Shown: positions 22,200-29,494 of the stretch, piece after piece
Layout of the letters: the number at the start of each line of letters is the position of its first letter
How positions within the stretch are numbered: the stretch's first letter is position 1
Source: Chloroflexota bacterium
Lineage (GTDB): Bacteria; Chloroflexota; Dormibacteria; Dormibacterales; Dormibacteraceae
Assembly: GCA_005879675.1 (NCBI GenBank)
Contig: VBJE01000040.1
Coordinates: forward strand, 1-32,217
Length of the DNA stretch: 32,217 nt
Direction of reading: 5' to 3'
Translations under genes and position numbers: made by a program
Notes under the pieces: generated by a model
The model's input: only the letters and a program-made list of their open reading frames with translations
What the model was told of the DNA's origin: nothing
The model's database searches: none

Positions 22200-24191
22200 T
22201 TAGATAGGGCCGTCCGGTGTTCGCCGCAGCGAGTCGGCCTTCCGGCTGTACTCATCCACGCTGACGATGAACTCCGCGTGCGACCACGTGAGCGGCGAGA
22301 CCGAGAGCGGTGCGCCGGTGTGCGGGTCGAGCTGTTCCGAGAGCAGGCCGCCCGGTAGCTGGTGCGCCACCGCCCAGTCGATCATCTTCTTGGCCGGCGC
22401 CAGGTCGGCGGCAGCCTTGGCCGTCGCGATGTACCACTGCGCGAGCCACATCGTGCACATGAACCAGGGATTGCCTGGCACCAGGCTGGTGTTCGGCTCG
22501 ACCTTGAAGTAGTAGTCGTCGGTGTAGCGGGCGATGCCGCCGCAGTTCGCCTTGTTCGACAGCTGCTCGGCGATGGCCTTTGTCGTGTCCACGATCCGCG
22601 CGTCATCGGGGGGATACATGCCGAAACGCCAGAGCCCATAGATCGCGCTGTCCAGGACTGTGTCGACCGTGACCGTCTCGTCGTCCTCGACAGTGATCCG
22701 GCGCGGGAAGCGGCCGAGCTCGGCGCTGTACAGGTTCGTGTCGGCCGCCTCGCGCATCTTCTCGGCCGCGTCGCGGTAGCGCACATAAGCCTTCACGTCG
22801 CCGAACAGGTCGGCGAAGTTGCGCGCCGCGTCGAGTCCCGCCCACACCGCCCCCACGGTGAACGCGTGCACCCCCCACCGCTCTTCCCACAGGTCCCACG
22901 ACGGCATCGGCAGGCCGTTGCGCGGGTCGACGTAGCTGACCATCCAGTCCGCGGCAGGGACGACGAGGTTGGAGTAGAGGCCGACGACGAAGTCCAGGTT
23001 GCGGTGGATCCGGTAGTGCTGCCACAACGCCCAGAGCACCAGCCCCGTCTCGTCCTCCTGCACCGGGAGGGTGCGCACGCCGTTCGAGTCCACCCACGGC
23101 AGCCACGAGCTTCCCGGCAGACCGTACGGCGTGTACTTGTGCAGAAAGAATCCTTCCTCCACCAGCGACTGCTGGCTGAAGAGGAAGAACTGCCGGGTGA
23201 CGTCCTCGTGGCCCGAGCGGTCGAGCGCGTTGGCCACCAGCGCGCCGTCACGCGGCCAGTGGTAGGCGTACGTGTCGCGCGCGAACTTCGTGATGTCGAA
23301 ATCGCTGGAGGCGATCACCGCGCCGTGGTTGTCGACGTGAGCCCGGGCGGTGAGGACGCTGCGACGGTAGAGTCGCGACGCTTCCACGCCGAGCTGCTCG
23401 TCGATGTGCCGGTGGTCCTTTTCGGACCACACCTGCCAGTAGGTGATCGTGCGGTCGCGGTAGGTGTCCGGGCCCCGCGAGACGATCAGGTCCTGCCCAA
23501 ACGAAGTGACCTCGCTCAGGCGCATGCCCATGCACAGCCAGTGGGTCAGGCTTCGCGGCTCGCCCGCCGGCGCTGAGCCGAGGTCGAGGGCGACCGTGCA
23601 GTCGACGGCGCCCTGCTCGATCGGGTTCCGGCCCAGCACTCCGTCCTCCGCGTCGACCCAGGTGCCAGCCGCCCCGTTGCCTTTCTTGCCGTTGGCCCAG
23701 CTGCTGATCCCGTGCTCGGCGCCCGACTGCCCCCCGATCAGGAAGTACCGGTCGGCCTTGTAGGCGATGACGCCGCGGTGCCGCGGGTCGTAGAGGACCG
23801 TGTTGCCGATGTCCGAGCCCTCGATGTACCAGTCGTAGTGAAAGAAGGCGGCGCCTGACTTGAAGCCCGCCGTCGAGGTGACCCTGACGTTGCGGATGAA
23901 CCAGTTGCGAGCGAGGTCGATGTAGTCCTCGAATCGAACCGTGATACCGAGACCGGGGTGCGTGAGCGTCACGTCGCTGACGAGCGAGTCCTGCGCGTAG
24001 CCAAGCTTGCGCACCCAGGCGCCGTCGGACAGCCACGCGAACCTGCCATCGACGAAAAACCCAGTGCGGCAGAGGTTGCCCATCGTGTGGTTGGCATCGC
24101 CGACCCGCGGGAAGTAGATGTCGCGAAGGGAGTAGTTCGCGTCGAAGCCCACGAGCGTGTTTCCGTTTCCGAGGACGAGGCTTCTAGGCAC
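22200..24191 (-). CDS. GH15 family glucoamylase/glucodextranase/trehalase-like enzyme
   Basis: The 663-residue protein has the two-domain plan of prokaryotic GH15 enzymes: an N-terminal beta-sandwich (GFDANYSLRDIYFPRVGDAN at about 15-34) and an (alpha/alpha)6 barrel from about 280. The barrel holds YHWPRDGALVANAL (310-323), the general acid in DLWEERWG (E437) and the general base in TWSHAEFI (E640). These positions are close to Glu438 and Glu636 of the clostridial glucoamylase as I recall them. Substrates in the family are starch-type glucans, dextran-type glucans and, in mycobacteria, trehalose; sequence alone does not choose. There is no signal peptide, so it is probably intracellular. The frame is intact. 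Start GTG 24191. Confidence 0.9.
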   Translation of the reverse strand: MPRSLVLGNGNTLVGFDANYSLRDIYFPRVGDANHTMGNLCRTGFFVDGRFAWLSDGAWVRKLGYAQDSLVSDVTLTHPGLGITVRFEDYIDLARNWFIRNVRVTSTAGFKSGAAFFHYDWYIEGSDIGNTVLYDPRHRGVIAYKADRYFLIGGQSGAEHGISSWANGKKGNGAAGTWVDAEDGVLGRNPIEQGAVDCTVALDLGSAPAGEPRSLTHWLCMGMRLSEVTSFGQDLIVSRGPDTYRDRTITYWQVWSEKDHRHIDEQLGVEASRLYRRSVLTARAHVDNHGAVIASSDFDITKFARDTYAYHWPRDGALVANALDRSGHEDVTRQFFLFSQQSLVEEGFFLHKYTPYGLPGSSWLPWVDSNGVRTLPVQEDETGLVLWALWQHYRIHRNLDFVVGLYSNLVVPAADWMVSYVDPRNGLPMPSWDLWEERWGVHAFTVGAVWAGLDAARNFADLFGDVKAYVRYRDAAEKMREAADTNLYSAELGRFPRRITVEDDETVTVDTVLDSAIYGLWRFGMYPPDDARIVDTTKAIAEQLSNKANCGGIARYTDDYYFKVEPNTSLVPGNPWFMCTMWLAQWYIATAKAAADLAPAKKMIDWAVAHQLPGGLLSEQLDPHTGAPLSVSPLTWSHAEFIVSVDEYSRKADSLRRTPDGPI

Positions 24192-24206
24192 GTCTGTTGC
24201 GCGGCA

Positions 24207-24216
24207 ATCCTACAAT
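24207..24216. promoter_or_regulatory. Overlapping divergent -10 elements, ATCCTACAAT
   Basis: TACAAT (24211-24216) faces the metalloprotease gene. TAGGAT, read on the minus strand over 24212-24207, faces the GH15 gene. They share two bases. Distances to the start codons are 11 and 15 nt, so leaders would be short. No clear -35 is seen on either side. Confidence 0.4.
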
Positions 24217-24227
24217 CAGCCCCGAAC

Positions 24228-24719
24228 CTGACTCAGCCACCGGTCCGCATCATCACGTCCCGCAAACGTCGCCGCACGGTGGCTGCTCGACTGCGCTCCG
24301 GCGTGCTCGAGCTCCTTGTCCCCGCGACGATGCCGCAGTCCGAACGGCAGCATTGGGCCGAGGTGATGACGCGGCGGCTGCAGCGCCGCGCCGAGCGCTC
24401 GCGTCCATCTGACGAGCGGCTGGTCGAGCGCGCCAGGAAGCTCAACGACCGGCACTTCGGAGGCCTGCTGCGCTGGACCTCGATCGGCTTCGCCGACATG
24501 GAGCGCCTGTGGGGCAGCTGCACTTTCACGGACGGGGCGATCCGCATCGCCAGGCGCGCGGCCTCGCTCCCGGAGTGGGTGGTCGACTACCTGTTGGTGC
24601 ACGAGTTGGCGCACCTGGTGCACTCGGACCACGGCGCCGAGTTCCATGAGCTGGAGAATCGCTATCCGCTGACCGAGCGCGCGAAGGGCTACCTGCTGGC
24701 GTTGGACTCGATCGGCTAG
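24228..24719 (+). CDS. YgjP-like (DUF45/M48-related) metallopeptidase
   Basis: The family core is clear: ARLRSGVLELLVPATMP, WGSCTF, and the zinc site HELAHLVHSDHGAEFHELENRY, where HExxH is followed by a distal His and Glu. Members are small cytosolic Zn-dependent proteins of unclear substrate. The start is uncertain. No ATG, GTG or TTG precedes the conserved basic strand (ITSRKRRRTVAARL) after the promoter. I list CTG 24228, which lies 11 nt past TACAAT; GTG 24279 is the first standard start but would cut off that strand. The stop shares CTAG with the convergent alcohol dehydrogenase stop. Confidence 0.8.
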   Translation: MTQPPVRIITSRKRRRTVAARLRSGVLELLVPATMPQSERQHWAEVMTRRLQRRAERSRPSDERLVERARKLNDRHFGGLLRWTSIGFADMERLWGSCTFTDGAIRIARRAASLPEWVVDYLLVHELAHLVHSDHGAEFHELENRYPLTERAKGYLLALDSIG

Positions 24720-25753
24720 GGAGTCAATACAATCTTCGTCGCCTCGCGGGCGTCGAAGATGCGGTAGGCCTCCTCGGCCTGGTCCAGCTTCATGCGGTGG
24801 CTGATGATCTTTTCGGGCTTCAGCCGCCCGGCGGCGATGAGCTCGAGCAACGGCCGCATGTACATCTGCACGTTGCACCAGCCGGCGCGAAACGTGAGCG
24901 ACTTCAGCCACATCCGCAGGTAGGGGAAGTCGCCCTGCACCGCGCTTGGCACGCCGACCATCGAAATCGTGCCGCCACCACGGACGACGTGGATGGCCGT
25001 GTCGACCGCCGACAGCAGCCCGACGCATTCGATGCTCGAGTCCGCGCCGATTCCTCCGGTCGCGGCCTCGATCGCCTGCACGGGGTGGGCCTGCCTGGCG
25101 TTGATGGGGATGCCGCCGAGCTCCTGCGCGATCTCCAGGCGCGAGTCGACCATGTCGATGACGAAGGTGCGCGACGGACCGAAGAGCTGCGCGCACATCG
25201 TCGCCATCAGGCCGACCGGCCCGGCGCCCACCACGGCGACCACGTCGCCCGGCTTGATCTCCGCACGCTCGGCGCCGAAAAAGCCGGTGGCGAGGATGTC
25301 GCCGACGAAGATCGCCTGCTCGTCGTCCATGCCCTCGGGTATCGGCTCCATCGTGTGGTCGGCGTTGGGCACCACCACGTACTCGGCCTGGCCGCCACCG
25401 AGACTCCCGAAGTACTCGCCGTGCCCGAACGTGCCCTTGTCGACGCACTGGTTGAACCAGCCTTTGCGACACAGCGGGCAGTGACCGCACGAAGTGAAGA
25501 AGCTGGAGACCACGCGATCGCCCGGCTTGAAGCGGGTGACCTCTTTGCCCGCATCCTCCACGACGCCGACGAACTCGTGCCCGAGGACCGCCCCTGTGTT
25601 CATGGGCGTGTGGCCGTGAAGGATGTGGAGGTCCGATCCGCAGACCGCGCCGAGCGTCACCTTGACCAGGACGTCACGCGAGTCCTTGATGGCCGGCTTC
25701 GGAACATCCATCACCTTGACGTCGCCCTCGCCCTGGTACGTCAGCGCCTTCAC
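24716..25753 (-). CDS. Zinc-dependent medium-chain alcohol dehydrogenase
   Basis: The 345-residue MDR enzyme has the catalytic zinc ligands C38 (CGSDLHILHG) and H59-E60 (GHEFVG), with D152 in the GDILATG segment. The structural zinc cysteines are C89, C92, C95 and C103, and the Rossmann loop is VGAGPVGLMA (about 175-184). The layout resembles threonine dehydrogenase and formaldehyde dehydrogenase-like alcohol dehydrogenases; the exact alcohol is not deducible. The start GTG 25753 gives the family N-terminus KALTYQGEGDV and shares GTGA with the DinB stop. It is the last gene of a three-gene minus operon. Confidence 0.9.
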   Translation of the reverse strand: MKALTYQGEGDVKVMDVPKPAIKDSRDVLVKVTLGAVCGSDLHILHGHTPMNTGAVLGHEFVGVVEDAGKEVTRFKPGDRVVSSFFTSCGHCPLCRKGWFNQCVDKGTFGHGEYFGSLGGGQAEYVVVPNADHTMEPIPEGMDDEQAIFVGDILATGFFGAERAEIKPGDVVAVVGAGPVGLMATMCAQLFGPSRTFVIDMVDSRLEIAQELGGIPINARQAHPVQAIEAATGGIGADSSIECVGLLSAVDTAIHVVRGGGTISMVGVPSAVQGDFPYLRMWLKSLTFRAGWCNVQMYMRPLLELIAAGRLKPEKIISHRMKLDQAEEAYRIFDAREATKIVLTP

Positions 25754-26247
25754 TCGGCCACCGCCACATGGTCGACGCGCCCGGTCGCGTCGGCGTAGCA
25801 CCACACGTCGATGTCCGGTCCTTCGATGGCATGCGCACCGAGGACCGACATGACGTGCGTGCGGTGGTCGTCGGCGTGGTGGACCGCCTGGGCCATCACG
25901 AGCGCGGCCTTCAGCCGCCAGCCGTCATCGGTCGTGACGTCGCGGCGCGCCAGGCTCTCGTCTCGAGCGGCCTTCTCCCACTCCGGCCCCAACCGGCGGA
26001 TGCGCGCCGCGAGCTCGCTCAGCGCGACCGGCCCGTCCGGCAGCGGCTCCGACAGCCTCCGGTCGGTGACCCTTCGAAAGTAACCCTCCTCCGACTGGAC
26101 CAGGTGCCGGAGCGTGTCCCGGATCGAGCCATACGTTCCGGGGGTCGTCGCGTCGAGAACCTCGTCGCCGATCCCCTGGCAGAACTCGATCAGGGCCAGC
26201 GTGGCCCAGGTCTTGTGCCCGAAGAGCTCGACCAGCGCCTCACTCAT
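25750..26247 (-). CDS. DinB-like four-helix metal-binding protein
   Basis: The 165-residue protein fits the DinB/YfiT-like four-helix bundle. It begins MSEALVELFGHKTWATLAL, has a helix with HLVQSEEGYFRRV, and carries the C-terminal metal-site helix HHADDHRTHVMSVLG. Such proteins bind a divalent metal through three His, and many are thiol-dependent transferases with unknown substrates. I chose ATG 26247 because it starts right at the first helix. ATG 26379 is in frame, shares ATGA with the DUF72 stop and would add 44 residues containing a 14-residue repeat. That version cannot be excluded. Confidence 0.8.
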   Translation of the reverse strand: MSEALVELFGHKTWATLALIEFCQGIGDEVLDATTPGTYGSIRDTLRHLVQSEEGYFRRVTDRRLSEPLPDGPVALSELAARIRRLGPEWEKAARDESLARRDVTTDDGWRLKAALVMAQAVHHADDHRTHVMSVLGAHAIEGPDIDVWCYADATGRVDHVAVAE

Positions 26248-26298
26248 GACGCCACCAAGATTAGGCGCTATCTGTGCCAGGCCTCGAGCAGCCCTCTC

Positions 26299-26375
26299 GA
26301 AACCCACGAGCGCCGGCGGTCGCGGGTAATACGCGTGCCTGAAACGCGCGAGCGCCGGCAGTCGCGGGGAATCCG
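26299..26375. repeat. Two imperfect 35-bp direct repeats with 42-bp period
   Basis: Copies at 26299-26333 and 26341-26375 match at 30 of 35 bases. They lie between the DUF72 stop and the usual DinB start. The 42-bp period equals 14 codons. In the DinB frame it encodes a repeated S/Y-P-R-x-P-A-L-x-x-F pattern. No further copy is adjacent. Confidence 0.7.
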
Positions 26376-27281
26376 TCATCGCTGCCACGCCTCCAGCAGT
26401 CGCTCCAGCTGCTGGGCGTTCTTCACCGAGTAGTTGGAGTAGTTGTTGTTCATCAGGGCGTGAACCCTGCCGGCCGAGCGCTCCATCTCCCTGATCCTCG
26501 GCACCCACTCGGACAGCTCCTCGTCCGTGTACTCGTACCGAAAGCGGACGTTCGGCGGCACCCCGCGCAGGTCCCATGTCTCGTGGTTGCGGCCGTGGAA
26601 CCGGATCACGGCCAGCTTCGACGACGTCACCTCGTGCGCGGAGGGCATGCTCGTCGCGTGCCCCGGCGGCACGTCGACCGCGACGTAGGGGATGTCGCGG
26701 CTGCGCAAGAACGCGAACGTGCCGTCGCGATGTCGCGGGTCCAGCCACTCCGGCTTGCGGAACTCGACCGCGACCTGGAAGCCATGCATCCGCTCCTGGA
26801 CCTGCTCGACGTAGGCGAGCGACCGCGACGATGGCAAGAACCAGGGCGGGAACTGGAAGAACACGGCGCCGAGCTTGCCCGCGGCGCGCAGCGGTTCGAC
26901 CGCCGCCCGGAAGCGCTCCCAGGCCTCGTCCACGAGCTCGGCGGGCAGATGCTCCAGGTAGAGGTTCTTCTTGTCCCCGAGGTTCGCCGGCAGCTCCGCA
27001 CGGATGTCGGGCGGCAGGGACAGGGGCCGAGTCGGGTGGTTGGTGAACAGGGAGAACGACTTGACGTCGAAAACGAAGCCTGGCGGCGTCTGGGCGGCCC
27101 ACGCCTCGGCGTTGTCCGGTTTGGGGATGCCGTAGTAGGTCGAGTCGACCTCGACGAGTGAGAACTGCGTCGCGTAGAAGCGCAGCCGGTCGCCGGACGT
27201 CTTCACGGCGAGCGGGTAGAAGAGCTTGGAGTCGATCAGCGACTTGTCGACCCATCCGGCAATGCCGCAAACAACGCTCAC
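26376..27281 (-). CDS. DUF72 (YecE-like) family protein
   Basis: The 301-residue TIM-barrel-like protein shows the DUF72 marks: CGIAGWVDKSL at the start, LVEVDSTYYGIP, FDVKSFSLFTNHP, LGAVFFQFPPWF, VAVEFRKPEWL, IRFHGRNHETW, and MNNNYSNYSVKNAQQL near the end. The biochemical role of the family is not settled. Length is normal and the frame intact. It starts with GTG 27281, 23 bp from the divergent cyclase start. Its stop shares ATGA with an in-frame ATG of the DinB gene, so the three genes DUF72, DinB-like and alcohol dehydrogenase form one operon. Confidence 0.9.
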   Translation of the reverse strand: MSVVCGIAGWVDKSLIDSKLFYPLAVKTSGDRLRFYATQFSLVEVDSTYYGIPKPDNAEAWAAQTPPGFVFDVKSFSLFTNHPTRPLSLPPDIRAELPANLGDKKNLYLEHLPAELVDEAWERFRAAVEPLRAAGKLGAVFFQFPPWFLPSSRSLAYVEQVQERMHGFQVAVEFRKPEWLDPRHRDGTFAFLRSRDIPYVAVDVPPGHATSMPSAHEVTSSKLAVIRFHGRNHETWDLRGVPPNVRFRYEYTDEELSEWVPRIREMERSAGRVHALMNNNYSNYSVKNAQQLERLLEAWQR

Positions 27282-27287
27282 GGCCCT

Positions 27288-27294
27288 TATGATC
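27288..27294. promoter_or_regulatory. Candidate two-way -10 element TATGATC between DUF72 and cyclase genes
   Basis: TATGAT (27288-27293, 5 of 6 consensus matches) faces the cyclase, ending 11 nt before TTG 27305. GATCAT on the minus strand (27294-27289, 4 of 6) ends 7 nt before GTG 27281. The whole gap is 23 bp, so any promoter must lie here or inside the opposite gene. Confidence 0.4.
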
Positions 27295-27304
27295 GCCGCG
27301 AAAC

Positions 27305-29494
27305 TTGGGCCGCTACATCCGGTACTGGTACTCCTACCGCACGGCGGTCGCCCTTCTGATCGCGCTCGTCCTCAGCGGTCTCATGTTCTGGCTCTACACC
27401 CAGCAGCTGGCGTGCGACGCCGGCTCGAAGGGCTGCTACGTAAACGTGTCCGTCCACCCTGAAGACCGCTTCGCCGCGCAGTACGACCCGGGCAAGCCGC
27501 AGGACTCGGTGGTCATCGTCGGCATCGACAACGAGAGCCTCAAGTCCAGCTCCATCGGGCGCTTCCCGGTGCCGCGCAGCGTCTACGCCCAGGCGCTGCA
27601 GAACCTCCAGAAGGACGGCGTCACGGCGGTGGCATTCGACATCGGGTTCCCCGACCCGAGCACGGATGAGGGCGACGCCGCCTTCCACCAGGCCCTGGTC
27701 GACACGAAGGTTCCCGTCGTCCTGGCCTACGGCGCCAGCGGGCTGGAGACCGGCGACGGCAAGGCCGTCCAGGGCGGGGTCATCGACCAGATCCCGATCA
27801 GGAAGTTTCGCTGCGCCGACACGGAGGGGCCCATCGACGGTCCCTGCCAGCAGCCGCTAGCCAATGTCGTGCTCGCCTCCCCGGACCTCTTGCTCGACCG
27901 GGACGGGGTGGTGCGCCGCATGCCGCTCACCGTGCAACCCCTGTGCTACGACAGGCACACCTGCACGACGCCCGTGATCGACACGCTCGGCGCGGCCGCC
28001 TACCGTCTCGGCCAGTTCGGCGGCGACTTCCAGTCCGCGCCCGACGTCCAGGTGGCGAAAGGCGCCGCCACCTTCGGCACCGCCTGGAGCACCCCGGTCG
28101 ACCCTTCTGGCGCCGTGCTGGTCAACTTCTCCGGCCCGCCGGGCAACTTCGAGAGCTACGGCCACTACGTGAGCCTCAGCAAGGTCCTCGACGGCAGCGT
28201 CTCCGCCGACTTCCTCAAGGACAAGATCGTGCTCATCGGCGCCTACGGCCTGACCGGCGTCAACGACCAGCAGCTCGTGACCACTAGCTTCGGGCTCAAC
28301 CGCACCAACGCCATGGCCGGCGTCGAGATCCACGCCAACGTCGTCCAGATGCTGCTCAACGCGGTTCCGCTGCCGCCGAACCCCTCACGGTTCCTGACGG
28401 CGGAGCCTCCGTGGGTGCTGCTGGTGCTGATCCTGGTGCTCAGCCTGGCGACCGCGATTGGAGTCGCCCGCGTCACCGTGCTCTGGGGCCTTGTCGGGAC
28501 TGTGCTCGCCCTGGGTGTGTTCACCTTGGGCATGTCGGCGCTGTCGACGTTCAACAACTGGGTGCCCGACCTCTTCCATCCCTGGCTCGCGATCGCCCTC
28601 ACCTACTCGGGCGTCACCGCCTACCGATTCCTGTACGAGGACCGTGAGAAGCGAAAGGTCACGGCGCTGTTCGGCCACTACCTCAAGCCCGAGATCGTGG
28701 CCCAGCTGGCCAAGACCCGCGGCGGCGTCGACGATATTCTCCGGGGCGGCGAGCGGCGCGACATCAGCCTGTTTTTCGTCGACATCCGCGGCTTCACGTC
28801 GATGTCCGAGTCGATGGCCGCGAGCGACGTGACCGAGGTGGTGCAGATGTACCTCGACCACCTGAGCGGGATCATCTTCACCTGGGACGGGACGGTCGAC
28901 AAGTACGTCGGGGACGAGATCATGGCCTTCTGGAACGCACCCCGGCAGCAAGAGAACCACGCCCTGCTCGCGATCCGCTGCGCATACGACTGCATCAACC
29001 GCGCGCCCGAGCTGCAGCAGAAGCTTCTCGCCAAGGGACTTCCGCCGATCCGCTGGGGCATCGGCATCAACACGGGACCGGCCGTGGTCGGCAACATGGG
29101 CTCGCGCAGCCGCCTGCAGTACACGGCGCTCGGCGACACGGTCAACACCGCCGCGCGCTTCTGCGCCCACGCACCGGCGTTCCAGGTCCTGATCGGGCAG
29201 ATGACATACGACATGTGCCGCGACTACATCGCCGTCGACCTCGTCCCGGGCGTGCAGCTGAAGGGCAAGTCGGCGGAGACCTTCAGCATCTACGAGGTGA
29301 CCGCCATCCGCCAGGACGCGGAGTCGCCGTGGGTCCAGTTCCCCAGCCAGATGGCGACCCAGGCGCACCACACGTTCACGTCGCAGTACACGCAGCAGAC
29401 GGTGCTCGCCGCGGCCGAGACCGGCTCGACCGACCTGCTGGTCGGCGAGGAGGCGCGGGAGATGCTCGCGCGCCAGCCGCAGTCGCTCAACTAG
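27305..29494 (+). CDS. CHASE2-domain class III adenylyl cyclase
   Basis: The 729-residue protein has one N-terminal membrane helix (about 14-31), an extracytoplasmic CHASE2 sensor (about 35-365), three membrane helices (about 370-440) and a cytoplasmic cyclase domain (about 480-665). The catalytic set is complete: metal Asp493 (FFVDIRGFT) and Asp537 (VGDEIMAF), adenine-selecting Lys533, the YTALGDTVNTAAR region with N614, and R618. It should make cAMP. The sensor holds six cysteines as three close pairs (37/44, 170/181, 214/220), suggesting disulfides outside the membrane. It starts with TTG 27305 and has no ribosome site. The stop shares CTAG with the convergent kinase gene. Confidence 0.92.
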   Translation: MGRYIRYWYSYRTAVALLIALVLSGLMFWLYTQQLACDAGSKGCYVNVSVHPEDRFAAQYDPGKPQDSVVIVGIDNESLKSSSIGRFPVPRSVYAQALQNLQKDGVTAVAFDIGFPDPSTDEGDAAFHQALVDTKVPVVLAYGASGLETGDGKAVQGGVIDQIPIRKFRCADTEGPIDGPCQQPLANVVLASPDLLLDRDGVVRRMPLTVQPLCYDRHTCTTPVIDTLGAAAYRLGQFGGDFQSAPDVQVAKGAATFGTAWSTPVDPSGAVLVNFSGPPGNFESYGHYVSLSKVLDGSVSADFLKDKIVLIGAYGLTGVNDQQLVTTSFGLNRTNAMAGVEIHANVVQMLLNAVPLPPNPSRFLTAEPPWVLLVLILVLSLATAIGVARVTVLWGLVGTVLALGVFTLGMSALSTFNNWVPDLFHPWLAIALTYSGVTAYRFLYEDREKRKVTALFGHYLKPEIVAQLAKTRGGVDDILRGGERRDISLFFVDIRGFTSMSESMAASDVTEVVQMYLDHLSGIIFTWDGTVDKYVGDEIMAFWNAPRQQENHALLAIRCAYDCINRAPELQQKLLAKGLPPIRWGIGINTGPAVVGNMGSRSRLQYTALGDTVNTAARFCAHAPAFQVLIGQMTYDMCRDYIAVDLVPGVQLKGKSAETFSIYEVTAIRQDAESPWVQFPSQMATQAHHTFTSQYTQQTVLAAAETGSTDLLVGEEAREMLARQPQSLN

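Noticed and set aside
26299..26375. Short CRISPR array
   Set aside because: Only two imperfect copies with a 7-bp gap, so there is no spacer-sized sequence and no cas gene.
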